Origin: Xanthobacteraceae bacterium
GTDB lineage: Bacteria > Pseudomonadota > Alphaproteobacteria > Rhizobiales > Xanthobacteraceae
Direction: 5' to 3'
DNA length: 50,876 nt
NCBI GenBank assembly: GCA_031291445.1
Contig: JARLJA010000121.1
Span: 1-50,876 of the forward strand
This document shows positions 1 to 8,662 of the stretch, piece by piece; the first letter of the stretch is position 1, and each line of letters begins with the position of its first letter. The position numbers and the translations under genes are program-made. A model generated the notes under the pieces. It searched no databases. It saw only the letters and a list, made by a program, of their open reading frames with translations, and was not told the origin of the DNA.

Positions 1-1
1 T

Positions 2-1552
2 ATCCATTCGATGCGGATCATTTCCGACATTTTCGCCTTCACCTCGCAGCATATGCCGAAGTTCAACTCGATCTCGATTTCCGGCTATCACATGCAGGAG
101 GCGGGCGCGACCCAGGACCTCGAGCTCGCCTACACCCTGGCCGATGGTGTCGAGTATGTCCGCGCCGGCATCAATGCCGGGCTCGACATCGACCGCTTCG
201 CGCCGCGGCTGTCGTTCTTCTGGGCGATCGGCATGAACTTCTTCATGGAGGTCGCCAAGATGCGCGCGGCCCGGCTGTTGTGGGCCAAACTCATCAAGCC
301 GTTCAACCCGAAGGACGTCCGCTCGCTGTCGCTGCGCACCCACTGCCAGACCTCGGGCTGGTCGCTGACCGCGCAGGACGTGTTCAACAACGTGATGCGG
401 ACCACGATCGAGGCGATGGCGGCGACCCAGGGACACACCCAGTCGCTGCACACCAACGCGCTCGACGAGGCGCTGGCGCTGCCGACCGATTTCTCCGCGC
501 GGATCGCACGAAATACCCAGCTGTTCCTGCAGCAGGAAAGCGGCACCACCCGCATCGTCGATCCGTGGGGAGGCTCGTTCTATGTCGAGCGCCTGACCCA
601 CGATCTCGCCCGGCGGGCGTGGGACCACATCCAGGAGGTCGAAGCGCTCGGCGGAATGGCCAAGGCCATCGAGGCCGGAATCCCGAAGCTGCGCATCGAG
701 GAGGCCTCGGCCAAGACCCAGGCCCGGATCGACGCCGGCCGCCAGTCGGTGATCGGGGTCAACAAGTTCCGGCCGTCCGACGAGGCGACCATCGACGTTC
801 TCAAGGTCGACAATTCGACGGTCCGCCGGCTGCAGATCGACAAGCTGGCCCGGCTGAAGAAGGAGCGCAATCAGGCCGACGTCGCCGCGTCCTTGCAGGC
901 GCTGACCCGCTCCGCGCAGGACGGCAACGGCAACCTGCTGGCGCTCGCCATCGACGCCGCGCGCGCCAAGGCCACCGTCGGGGAAATCTCCGACGCGCTG
1001 GAAAAGGCCTTCGGCCGCCACCGCGCCGAGATCAAGTCCATCACGGGCGTCTATAAACGCGAGGCCGCCACGATGTCCGACAAGGTCGAGAAACTGCAGG
1101 CGCTGATCGAGCACTTCGAGGATGCCGAGGGCCGGCGCCCGCGTATCCTGGTCGCCAAGATCGGACAGGACGGCCACGATCGCGGCCAGAAGGTCATCGC
1201 ATCGGCCTTCGCCGATGTCGGCTTCGACGTCGACATCGGGCCGCTGTTCGCGACCGCCGACGAGGCGGCGCGCCAGGCCGTGGAAAACGACGTGCACATC
1301 ATCGGCATCTCGTCGCTGGCGGCGGCCCACCTGACCGCGGTTCCCGAGCTCAAGGCCGCGCTCAAGAAGCAGGGCCGCGACGACATCATGATCGTGATCG
1401 GCGGCGTGATTCCGCCGCAGGACTACGACGCGCTCTACAAGTCCGGGGCCGAGGCCATCTTCCCGCCCGGCACCGTGATCGCCGAGGCCGCGGAAGAACT
1501 CATTCACAAGCTCAATGTCCGGCTCGGGCATACGCCGGCGGCGGCGGAATAG
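2..1552 (+). CDS. scpA: Methylmalonyl-CoA mutase, 3' part (5' end outside window)
   Basis: Adenosylcobalamin-dependent isomerase that converts (R)-methylmalonyl-CoA to succinyl-CoA at the end of propionyl-CoA catabolism. About 516 codons are present. The open frame runs through the window edge (I-H-S before the first Met), so roughly 200 N-terminal residues of the usual ~715-residue chain are missing. The TIM-barrel portion is evident ([33 protein letters not shown]). It is followed near residues 370-500 by a fused B12-binding domain carrying the DxHxxG signature (GQDGHDRG), the SSL motif (GISSLAA) and the GG motif (VIGGVIPP). It is therefore the single-chain mutase type. meaB lies one gene downstream on the same strand, as expected for the mutase and its G-protein chaperone. 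Family assignment is firm. Confidence 0.96.
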   Translation: MHSMRIISDIFAFTSQHMPKFNSISISGYHMQEAGATQDLELAYTLADGVEYVRAGINAGLDIDRFAPRLSFFWAIGMNFFMEVAKMRAARLLWAKLIKPFNPKDVRSLSLRTHCQTSGWSLTAQDVFNNVMRTTIEAMAATQGHTQSLHTNALDEALALPTDFSARIARNTQLFLQQESGTTRIVDPWGGSFYVERLTHDLARRAWDHIQEVEALGGMAKAIEAGIPKLRIEEASAKTQARIDAGRQSVIGVNKFRPSDEATIDVLKVDNSTVRRLQIDKLARLKKERNQADVAASLQALTRSAQDGNGNLLALAIDAARAKATVGEISDALEKAFGRHRAEIKSITGVYKREAATMSDKVEKLQALIEHFEDAEGRRPRILVAKIGQDGHDRGQKVIASAFADVGFDVDIGPLFATADEAARQAVENDVHIIGISSLAAAHLTAVPELKAALKKQGRDDIMIVIGGVIPPQDYDALYKSGAEAIFPPGTVIAEAAEELIHKLNVRLGHTPAAAE

Positions 1553-1579
1553 CCGGCGCCGGCAGATATCGAGCACCGC

Positions 1580-2383
1580 ATGACAATGATGATCCAACCG
1601 GCGATGCCGCTGCGAATCCTGATCCGCGCAAGTGCCGTCGTGGCACTGCTCGGACTGTCCGTCCCGTCGCTGGCGGAACCTGCTCCCGCCTACGCGGTCA
1701 AGACCAAGGCGGTCGAGGTCTCGGTCAGCATCGACGAGCGGATCAAGGCCGATACGGCGCTCGCCGCCGACCTGGTCGCCGAAGGAAAGCGCTGGGCGGA
1801 CAAGAACCGCCGCGACGCCAAGGGCGAACGGCGCACATACCCCGAGCTGTTCCGCGCCGGCACGCCATGGTCGTTCGATCGCAGATACGCGACCGAGGCG
1901 GTCGTCGCCGACCGCTACGTCAGCGTGTCCCGATGGGACTACACCTACGCGGGCGGCGCTCACCCGAATTCCGAGGTCGATACCATCCTGTGGGACCGCC
2001 AAGCGGGCAAACGCATGAGCATCCGCCCCTTCTTCAACAAACTGGCCGACGGCGGCCCGTCCCTGACGGCGATGCGCGAGACCATCATCGCGGCGCTCAA
2101 GGTCGAGAAGAAGGCACGCGGCGTCGATGACGACGTGGCGACGGACTGGTTCAAGGGCATCGCGCCGAGTCTGCTCAAGATCGGACCGGTCGGCCTCGCG
2201 CCGTCGACCGAGGCGCGTAAGAGTTCAGGCCTCGTGTTCCACTACTCACCCTATGCGGTGGGGCCTTACGCGGAAGGCAGCTACGACGCCTTCGTGCCGT
2301 GGGAAGCCTTGAAGCCGTATCTGTCGGCGGAGGGCCGCGCGATATTCGGTGGCCGCCGACCCGAAACGGCCAAGACCCAGTAG
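1580..2383 (+). CDS. Secreted DUF3298/RsiV-like protein
   Basis: A 267-residue protein with an N-terminal Sec signal peptide (hydrophobic stretch about residues 11-30, likely cleavage after SLAEP or nearby). The mature part shows the pattern of DUF4163/DUF3298 proteins: a basic/acidic helical start (DLVAEGKRWADK), a YTYAGGAHPN motif typical of the family, then residues fitting the C-terminal DUF3298 fold. Domains of this sort occur in the lysozyme-binding anti-sigma factor RsiV and in many uncharacterised periplasmic proteins. It starts 27 bp after the mutase stop, so co-transcription is likely, although no link to propionyl-CoA metabolism is apparent. The start has a poor ribosome binding site, and nearby in-frame Mets at 1586, 1589 and 1601 are alternatives. 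Function unknown. Confidence 0.8.
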   Translation: MTMMIQPAMPLRILIRASAVVALLGLSVPSLAEPAPAYAVKTKAVEVSVSIDERIKADTALAADLVAEGKRWADKNRRDAKGERRTYPELFRAGTPWSFDRRYATEAVVADRYVSVSRWDYTYAGGAHPNSEVDTILWDRQAGKRMSIRPFFNKLADGGPSLTAMRETIIAALKVEKKARGVDDDVATDWFKGIAPSLLKIGPVGLAPSTEARKSSGLVFHYSPYAVGPYAEGSYDAFVPWEALKPYLSAEGRAIFGGRRPETAKTQ

Positions 2384-2532
2384 ACCACGTGTGGCGCCGC
2401 GCCGGGAATGGCGCAACGCCCGAAGGCCTTGGAAAACAAACCGGTGGCTGCGGGGCCAATGAGGTGCCAATGGGGCGTGGGTGGCGGCGCTGCGGAGGTG
2501 ACGTGGTCGCCCGGCTCGATTATTGAACATCC

Positions 2533-3543
2533 ATGGCTACGCGCGAATCTCCCCTCGACCTCAAGACCCTGGTGGACAACATCCGCGGCGGCCACCGCGC
2601 CGCGCTGGCGCGCGCGATCACGCTGATCGAGAGCCGCCGCCACGACCACCAGGCGTCCGCGCGCGAGCTGGTGCAGGCGCTGCTGCCGGCAACCGGCCAC
2701 GCCATCCGCGTCGGAATCACGGGGTCGCCCGGGGTCGGCAAATCCACCACGATCGATGCGCTGGGAATGGAATTGATCGGGCGCGGCCACCGCGTCGCCG
2801 TGCTCGCGGTCGATCCGTCCTCGGCGCGGACCGGCGGGTCGATCCTCGGCGACAAGACCCGCATGGCCCGGCTGTCGGCCGAGCCAAACGCCTTCATCCG
2901 CCCCTCGCCGGCCGCCGGCACGCTGGGGGGCGTCGCCGCGCGCACCCGCGAGGCCATGCTGCTGTGCGAGGCCGCCGGCTTCGACGTGGTCCTGGTGGAG
3001 ACCGTCGGGATCGGCCAGTCGGAAACCGCCGTCTGCGACATGACCGACTTCTTCCTGGCCCTGATGCTGCCGGGCGCCGGCGACGAGTTGCAGGGCATCA
3101 AGAAGGGCCTGGTCGAACTCGCCGACATGATCGCCATCAACAAGGCCGACGGCGACAACCTCGCCCGCGCCAGGGCCGCGGCCGCGGAATATCACGCCGC
3201 GCTGCACATCCTGGCGCCGCGCTCGGCGCACTGGGCTCCTCCGGTCGTCACCTATTCGGCGCTGACCGGCGACGGCATCGCGCAGCTGTGGCAGAAGGTG
3301 CTCGACCATCGCGCCGCCATGACCGCATCGGGCGAATTCGCCGCGCGCCGCCGCGACCAGCAGGTCAAGTGGATGTGGGCGATCCTCGAGGACTGGCTGA
3401 AGGCGAAGCTGCGCGCCGAGCCCGCCGTCCGCGCCAAGGTGCGGGAGACCGAGGCGGCGGTGGCCGCCGGACGCGTCTCTCCGGCGCTCGCGGCGGACAC
3501 GCTCCTGGACCTGCTGCAGTCCACTCGACGGTCGCCGACATGA
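2533..3543 (+). CDS. meaB: Methylmalonyl-CoA mutase-associated GTPase MeaB
   Basis: G3E-family P-loop GTPase (older name ArgK) of 336 residues that chaperones methylmalonyl-CoA mutase: it gates cofactor loading and protects the enzyme from inactivation. Visible motifs are Walker [10 protein letters not shown] (residues 64-72), the AVDPSS segment (about 92-97), the Walker B/switch region [14 protein letters not shown] (151-164) and the base-specificity motif NKAD (203-206). The C-terminal helical dimerisation arm is also of normal length. It sits downstream of the mutase gene and its stop overlaps the start of the next gene by ATGA, implying translational coupling. Confidence 0.96.
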   Translation: MATRESPLDLKTLVDNIRGGHRAALARAITLIESRRHDHQASARELVQALLPATGHAIRVGITGSPGVGKSTTIDALGMELIGRGHRVAVLAVDPSSARTGGSILGDKTRMARLSAEPNAFIRPSPAAGTLGGVAARTREAMLLCEAAGFDVVLVETVGIGQSETAVCDMTDFFLALMLPGAGDELQGIKKGLVELADMIAINKADGDNLARARAAAAEYHAALHILAPRSAHWAPPVVTYSALTGDGIAQLWQKVLDHRAAMTASGEFAARRRDQQVKWMWAILEDWLKAKLRAEPAVRAKVRETEAAVAAGRVSPALAADTLLDLLQSTRRSPT

Positions 3544-4196
3544 CGGCACTGCGCGTCCTCATCACCGGCTTCGGTCCCTTCCCCGGCGCGCCGTTCAACC
3601 CGACCGGGCCGCTGGTCGAGCGCCTGATCCGGCTGCGGCGCCCGGCGCTGTCGGATGTCGATCTGAGCGGCCACATCTTCCGGGTCAGCTATGGCGCGGT
3701 CGACCGCGACCTGCCCGCCCTGCTCGCCGCCCATGCGCCCGACGCCGTATTGATGTTCGGCCTCGCCCAGCGCACGGCGTATCTGCGGGTCGAGGCCCGC
3801 GCGCGCAACGCCGTGACCCGGCTCTGGCCGGATGCCGACCACGCGACGCGCCGGACAATCGCGCCCCAGGGCCCGGCTCATCTGGCCTTCGGCCCGCAGA
3901 CCACGCAACTGCTGCAGGCCGCGCGTGCGACCGGCATCACCGCGCGACTGTCGCAGGACGCCGGGCGCTACCTCTGCAACTACCTGTGCTGGAACGCGAT
4001 TGCCGCGGCGAAGCGCAAGGCTCCGACGCCGGTGGTGGCGTTCATCCATGTTCCCCTCGTCGGACGCCCGGGCGTCCAGCGCCGAGCCGCGTCGCGACCG
4101 CCGATCGGCTTCGAGGACCTGGTCGACGCCGGCGAGGCCCTGCTGATGACCATGGTGAAGCTGGCCCGTCGCCGCCCCGAGGCGCCGGCGGGTTAA
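3540..4196 (+). CDS. pcp: Pyroglutamyl-peptidase I family (peptidase C15)
   Basis: Cysteine peptidase of 218 residues that removes N-terminal pyroglutamate from peptides in the cytoplasm. The N-terminus [15 protein letters not shown] is diagnostic of C15. The catalytic triad can be placed at Glu85 (LRVEARARN), Cys146 in AGRYLCN and His170 in FIHVPL. Sequence around the Glu is divergent from the enterobacterial enzyme, as in other alphaproteobacterial members. The ATG overlaps the meaB stop by 4 bp (ATGA), which fixes the start and indicates the same transcript. A link to methylmalonyl-CoA metabolism is not evident; the pairing may be only operonic. Confidence 0.88.
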   Translation: MTALRVLITGFGPFPGAPFNPTGPLVERLIRLRRPALSDVDLSGHIFRVSYGAVDRDLPALLAAHAPDAVLMFGLAQRTAYLRVEARARNAVTRLWPDADHATRRTIAPQGPAHLAFGPQTTQLLQAARATGITARLSQDAGRYLCNYLCWNAIAAAKRKAPTPVVAFIHVPLVGRPGVQRRAASRPPIGFEDLVDAGEALLMTMVKLARRRPEAPAG

Positions 4197-4327
4197 CTAC
4201 GCTTGCAACAATACGCGCACGCGTTATCGGGACTGAAGCGGGCCGCCACTATGTTCAGCCCGCGCAATTCCACGATTTCGCGGCTGCTATCGATTCGATG
4301 GAACCCGCATTTCGCAGGAGCCTAGCC

Positions 4328-5692
4328 ATGGATCTCGACCGGCGCCATTTTCTCAACGCCTCGGCGACAGGGCTGGCCGCGGGCGGCATCGCATCGTCGA
4401 CCGCGCAGGCGGCAGCGCTGCCGTCCACCCTCGGCCGCGACGCCTCCCAATACGGCGTACGGCCGAACCTCCCCGACGACCAGACCAAGGCGCTGCAGCG
4501 CGCCATCGACGACTGCGCGCGCGCGCAGGCCCCGCTGGCGTTGCCGCCCGGCACCTACCGGACCGGGCCGCTGCTGCTGCCGAATGGCGCGCAGGTCACC
4601 GGCGTGCACGGCGCGAGCCGTCTGCAGTTCACCGGCGGCGCGGCCCTGTTCGAAAGCCGCGGCGCCGACGGCATCACCCTCGCCGACCTCGTCATCGACG
4701 GCGGCGCCTTCGCACTGCCGCCGCGGCGCGGCCTGGTCCACCTGCAGCAGGGCCACGACGTGCGCGTGCTCGGCTGCGACATCGCGGCGAGCGGCGGCAA
4801 CGGCATCTGGCTCGACGCCATCGCCGGCGAGATCCGCGGCAACGCCATCCACGACATCGCCGCCACCGCGATCGTCTCCTTCGATGCGCTGGGGCTGATC
4901 GTCGCCGGCAACACCATCCGCAAGACCTCGGACAACGGCATCGAGATCCTGCGGACCGCGATCGGCGACGACGGCACCCTGGTGCTGGACAACCGCATCG
5001 ACGGCATCCGTGCCGGCCCCGGAGGGTCGGGCCAGTATGGCAACGCCATCAACGCGTTTCGCGCCGGCAACGTCATCATCCGCGGCAACCGCATCAGCGA
5101 CTGCGACTACTCGGCGGTGCGGGGCAATTCCGCTGCCGGGATCCAGATCGTCGGCAACAGCGTCACCAACGTGCGCGAGGTCGCGCTCTATTCCGAATTC
5201 AGCTTCGAAGGCGCGGTGATCGCCGGCAACACGGTCGACGGCGCCGCGGTCGGCGTCTCGGTGTGCAACTTCAACGTCGGCGGGCGTCTTGCGGTCGTGC
5301 AGGGCAACATCATCCGCAACCTGCTGCCCAAGCGCCCGATCGGCACGGCGCCCGACGACGACGCCGGGATCGGCATCTATGTCGAGGCGGACACCGCGGT
5401 CAGCGGCAACGTGATCGAAAACGCCCCATCGTTCGGCATCGTCGCCGGATGGGGCCGCTATCTGCGGGACGTCGCCGTGAGCGGCAATGTCGTGCGCAAC
5501 GCGGCGGTGGGAATCGGCATTTCGGTGGCGCCGGGCGCGGGCACGGCGCTGGTGAACGGCAACATGATTTCGGGCGCCACCAAGGGCGCCGTGGTCGGCC
5601 TCGACCATGCCACGCCGATCACCGCCGACCTGACCCGCGAAGCGACCTCAGGCTTCCGTCAGATCGCCCTCGGCCACAATAGCGTGACGTGA
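4328..5692 (+). CDS. TIGR03808-type Tat-exported parallel beta-helix protein
   Basis: A 454-residue protein starting with a twin-arginine type signal (DRRHFLNASATGLAAGG, residues 4-20). It is followed by a pectate-lyase/NosD-like repeat region in which short GN-x-I/V segments recur every 20-30 residues (GNAIHDI, GNTIRKT, GNRISDC, GNSVTNV, GNTVDG, GNIIRNL, GNVIENA, GNVVRNA, GNMISGA). This is the layout of TIGR03808, a family of unknown function in Rhizobiales. The start at 4328 is chosen because an AGGAG box lies seven bases upstream and the Tat motif follows at once. An upstream in-frame ATG would place the RR too deep. A carbohydrate or cell-surface role is possible from the fold but unproven. 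Confidence 0.88.
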   Translation: MDLDRRHFLNASATGLAAGGIASSTAQAAALPSTLGRDASQYGVRPNLPDDQTKALQRAIDDCARAQAPLALPPGTYRTGPLLLPNGAQVTGVHGASRLQFTGGAALFESRGADGITLADLVIDGGAFALPPRRGLVHLQQGHDVRVLGCDIAASGGNGIWLDAIAGEIRGNAIHDIAATAIVSFDALGLIVAGNTIRKTSDNGIEILRTAIGDDGTLVLDNRIDGIRAGPGGSGQYGNAINAFRAGNVIIRGNRISDCDYSAVRGNSAAGIQIVGNSVTNVREVALYSEFSFEGAVIAGNTVDGAAVGVSVCNFNVGGRLAVVQGNIIRNLLPKRPIGTAPDDDAGIGIYVEADTAVSGNVIENAPSFGIVAGWGRYLRDVAVSGNVVRNAAVGIGISVAPGAGTALVNGNMISGATKGAVVGLDHATPITADLTREATSGFRQIALGHNSVT

Positions 5693-6085
5693 AAACGACA
5701 CCGGCGGCAGCCGCGCGCCTTGGCCCGGCGATCCGAATGCGTCGTGGGTCCCGTCGACGTCGTCGAACGACGGCAGGCGCAGGTCATCGGTGTCATCGAG
5801 CTCGTACGGATCCGGCGGCGCCAGGGTCGCCCGATGATCGGTGATCGTGCGCGCCGGCGCCGTTTGCCATGGCTCGATCGGATCGGCTCGCAGCAATTGG
5901 CGCCAGACGTCGACGGCGGCCCTGGCTTCCCGCACCATCAGCAGGAAATCGGCGTCGCCGCGGAAGTAGCGGCGCCACCGCCCGCTGTCAAAGAGCTCGG
6001 CGAGATAGGCCAGCCGTCGTTCGGCGAGATCCAGTCCGCGTGGCGCGAAGTCGACGCCGAAATGGAACGTTGGGCGTTGTGCCAT
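5648..6085 (-). CDS. TIGR03809-like small conserved protein
   Basis: A 145-residue protein beginning MAQRPTFHFG, with a conserved N-terminal half (GLDLAERRLAYLAELFDSGRWRRYF) and a variable acidic/proline-rich tail. I recall TIGR03809 as a small Rhizobiales family found beside TIGR03808 genes, and this gene sits exactly there. Its 3' end overlaps the 3' end of the beta-helix gene by 45 bp, tail to tail. The N-terminal segment looks helical and amphipathic; there is no signal peptide or membrane span. The start at 6085 is chosen for the conserved block that follows. In-frame Mets further upstream exist and no strong ribosome binding site decides between them. Function unknown. Confidence 0.72.
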   Translation of the reverse strand: MAQRPTFHFGVDFAPRGLDLAERRLAYLAELFDSGRWRRYFRGDADFLLMVREARAAVDVWRQLLRADPIEPWQTAPARTITDHRATLAPPDPYELDDTDDLRLPSFDDVDGTHDAFGSPGQGARLPPVSFSRHAIVAEGDLTEA

Positions 6086-6444
6086 GAAGATGTCCGTCTT
6101 CTTGAAAATCGGGGGCATACGCAACAACGAATCACACCTACAAATCGCGATTGTGTGGGAAGAACCCAAAAAGTCCAGATCGCAATATTGACAGCGTCAA
6201 AGACGGCTTCCGACTCGGAACGCACGAGGTCAAGGCTCTGGTGGATTGCCGGCGCCTCGGCAGGATGACCCGCCCGGGGGGACAACCGGGCGGGTCTGCC
6301 GACGGCGCCCGGTGGATGGGTGTGCGCGCCGAAGGACCGGAAGGTTTCCCCTCCCGCTCCTCTGGGTCGCGTCAGGTCTCCAACACGTTCAATGATTGCC
6401 ACGCGATTGACGGCGGAAGATTGAGGCGCCGCGGCCTGCCCCGG
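6086..6444. other. Intergenic region between TIGR03809-like gene and subtilase gene
   Basis: 359 bp with no credible gene. It should hold the promoter of the TIGR03809-like gene (- strand) and the 3' end of the subtilase operon transcript. The only clear structure is the strong hairpin at 6258-6301. Confidence 0.6.
6258..6301 (-). terminator. GC-rich hairpin downstream of the subtilase operon
   Basis: Perfect 11-bp arms GACCCGCCCGG (6267-6277) and CCGGGCGGGTC (6286-6296) around an 8-base loop, extended outward by CGGCA/TGCCG with a small bulge. It lies about 150 bp beyond the subtilase stop on the - strand. There is no run of U after the stem, so it may be a weak or Rho-assisted terminator or an RNA-stabilising hairpin. 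Confidence 0.45.
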
Positions 6445-7941
6445 TCAGCGCGAGCCGGTTTCACCGGAGGCGTTCGGCGCGCCCGGGCGGTCGGCCGCGG
6501 TTGCGACCGGGATCGCTGCCGCGGTCGCGGCGGCGAGCGCATCCAGTTCGCCCGCCCCGAACAGGTCGTCGCGGCCGGGCGCGCCGAGGTCGTGGGCAGT
6601 CCGGGTCAGCATGTCGCGCACCTCGTCGGGAGCCAGCGCGGGATTGCGCGCGATCACCAATGCGGCGACCGCACTGACATAGGCCGCGGCGAACGACGTC
6701 CCCGACACCACCTGGTACTTGCCGCCCGGCGCCGCCGTCAGGATATCGACTCCGGGCGCGCACAGGGCGACGTAGGCTCCCCGGTTCGAGGCGGCAAAGA
6801 TCGCATCGCCGGCATCGGCGGCGGCGACCGCGATCACATGGCCGTCGGCCGCGGGATAGAGCGGCGGCGATTTCGGCCCTGCATTGCCACTTGCGGCCAC
6901 CAGGACGATCCCCTTGCCGGCGGCGGCCGACAGCCCCTTCGCCAGCAGCGGATCCTGCGGCCCCGCAAAGCTCATGTTGATGATCCGCGCGCCGTGGGCG
7001 ATGGCGAAATCAAGGCTTCGGGCGAGGGCGAACGACGTGCTCTCCGTTCCCCGGTCGCCGGCCCCGAAAGCACGGATGGCGAGGATCCTGGCGGCCGGTG
7101 CGCCTCCCATCAGCCGGGCGTGGGACACGATGACGCCGGCGACGCCGGTGCCGTGCGGGTGCACGGCGTCCTTGCCGGTGACGGCGTCGAACGTCGCGCC
7201 GACGGCGCCGGCGAATTCGGGATGCCCGGCGTCGATACCGGAATCGATGACCGCGATGACGACGTCCTCGCCGCGGGTCAGCAGATGGGCTTCCGGCAGA
7301 TGCAGCTTGGCCAGCGCGTATTGCGCGGGGTCGCCCTCGGTGGCGCGCCCCTCTTCACCTTGCAGCGCAAATCGGTAATTCGGCTGCGCCGACTTGATCG
7401 TATTGTCGGCCACGAGTTCGCGGACCACTGCGCCGACCGAGCGGGAATCGGGGATCCGCCACCGGATCACGGTACTGCCGACCAGCGGCAGGCTGAAAAC
7501 CTCGAGGCGGGTGATGCGGTGCCGGCGCCCAGTCGCGGCGGCCTGCTCGTCGGTCACCACGCCGTCGAATTCGGTCACCACCTCGTGGGCGATGAATGGA
7601 TCATCCGACGCCGCCGGCGTCCCCTTCTTCCTGGCCTTGCGGCCGGGACCGCCGGTCTGCGACGTCAGCGCGTCGCCGGTGCCGAGGCGGGGCGGCGATG
7701 ATGATGCGCCTTCGCCGGTGACGTTGGGCGAATAGTGGACGGACGGGTTGAGCGCCACGCCCGGACCGACGTTCATGTTGGGGATGCGAGGCACGACATT
7801 GAGATTGGTGCCGCGGATCCCGGCGATGGACTGCGCCGACGCCGGCGCAGGGAGCGCGAGGAGAAACCCCACCACCGCAATACCGAGCGCAAGCGACGCC
7901 GACCGGCCGCCGGGCGTCGAGGGTCTGGGGCGCTTTTCCAT
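6445..7941 (-). CDS. Secreted S8 family serine protease (subtilase)
   Basis: A 498-residue subtilisin-like protease with a Sec signal peptide (hydrophobic core about residues 16-32, AXA site ASA-Q near 36). Next come an Asn/Pro-rich low-complexity linker (about 45-110) and its own propeptide-like segment (about 140-195, ending AQPNYRF). In the catalytic domain, Asp233 (VIDSGID), His263 (HPHGTGVAG), the oxyanion Asn353 (SGNAG) and Ser416 (SGTSFAAAYVSA) are all present, so it should be active in the periplasm or outside. It is the last gene of an apparent operon with an ECF sigma factor and an anti-sigma factor, starting 40 bp after the anti-sigma stop. That arrangement suggests it is a target of, or a feedback element on, this sigma pathway. 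Confidence 0.93.
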   Translation of the reverse strand: MEKRPRPSTPGGRSASLALGIAVVGFLLALPAPASAQSIAGIRGTNLNVVPRIPNMNVGPGVALNPSVHYSPNVTGEGASSSPPRLGTGDALTSQTGGPGRKARKKGTPAASDDPFIAHEVVTEFDGVVTDEQAAATGRRHRITRLEVFSLPLVGSTVIRWRIPDSRSVGAVVRELVADNTIKSAQPNYRFALQGEEGRATEGDPAQYALAKLHLPEAHLLTRGEDVVIAVIDSGIDAGHPEFAGAVGATFDAVTGKDAVHPHGTGVAGVIVSHARLMGGAPAARILAIRAFGAGDRGTESTSFALARSLDFAIAHGARIINMSFAGPQDPLLAKGLSAAAGKGIVLVAASGNAGPKSPPLYPAADGHVIAVAAADAGDAIFAASNRGAYVALCAPGVDILTAAPGGKYQVVSGTSFAAAYVSAVAALVIARNPALAPDEVRDMLTRTAHDLGAPGRDDLFGAGELDALAAATAAAIPVATAADRPGAPNASGETGSR

Positions 7942-7981
7942 CTCTCATCCTGCCTTGCTGCGCCGTGCCCGCGGGACCATG

Positions 7982-8662
7982 TTACTCGGCCACGCCGGCG
8001 AACCCAACAATCTTCTCGGACTGCAGGCGGGCCATCAGCCGATCACGCTCGTCGCCCGGCAGCGGCTTGTCGCCGAGCACGACGCGAAACAGGCCGGCCT
8101 TGGGCCCGTCCACCACGGTGGCGTGATAGGCGGCAAGAAGATCGGTGATGTCGGAGGCCCTTGCCTCCGGCGCGAACCTGACCAGCGCCGCCGGACCGGA
8201 CGGCCCCCTCGGCGACTGATACGACGCGGTCTGATAGCCGCCCGTGCCATATCGCCCGATCAACCCCTCTCCGATCACCGCGGCCTGCAGAACCACCACG
8301 ACGGCGACTGCGGCGACCGCCGCGCTCAGTGCGCGCGGCGACAGTCCCGCGAAAAACCCGGCGATCCTGACCGACAGCGACCGCGCCGGACGCGCGCGGC
8401 GCGCCGGCTCGGCATCGATCGCCGCGAACAGCTTGTGCATGGCCTGCGACGACGGCACGCCAAGCGTCTCGTTGAGGTGAATGGTCTCCGCAGCCTCTTC
8501 ACGGATGGCGGCGAGCTGGGCCACCAACGCGGGATCACGGGCGAGAGCTTCCTCGATCCGGCGCGTGTCGTGCGCGTCAAGCCTGCCGCTCGCATACCAC
8601 GGCAGCAAGGCCTCGATCGCGTCGGGCTCGTCGCCGGGAAACTGGTCGTTCTGCGTGGTCAT
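7982..8662 (-). CDS. Membrane anti-sigma factor with propeptide-like periplasmic domain
   Basis: A 226-residue single-pass protein. Residues 1-85 form a helical cytoplasmic domain resembling zinc-finger-less anti-sigma domains (ALLPWYASGRLDAHDTRRIEEAL). A transmembrane helix lies near 111-130, and about 158-226 form a compact periplasmic domain with predicted beta-alpha-beta-alpha order (ALVRFAPEARASDITDLLAAY, then VVDGPKAGLFRVVLG, ending KIVGFAGV). That last domain resembles the N-terminal prodomains of fervidolysin-type subtilases. The ATG overlaps the sigma factor stop by 4 bp (ATGA), which fixes the start. It presumably holds the upstream-encoded ECF sigma factor inactive. The neighbouring subtilase could act on the periplasmic domain; that is inference. 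Confidence 0.85.
   Translation of the reverse strand: MTTQNDQFPGDEPDAIEALLPWYASGRLDAHDTRRIEEALARDPALVAQLAAIREEAAETIHLNETLGVPSSQAMHKLFAAIDAEPARRARPARSLSVRIAGFFAGLSPRALSAAVAAVAVVVVLQAAVIGEGLIGRYGTGGYQTASYQSPRGPSGPAALVRFAPEARASDITDLLAAYHATVVDGPKAGLFRVVLGDKPLPGDERDRLMARLQSEKIVGFAGVAE

Noticed and set aside
2281-3549. Open frame of 422 codons on the - strand over meaB
   Set aside because: Antisense to a complete MeaB with all GTPase motifs; composition biased to Arg/Gly.
4322-5608. Long - strand open frame opposite the beta-helix gene
   Set aside because: Repeats of Asp/Val/Ala/His reflect the reverse complement of the repetitive GN-x-I coding units, not a protein.
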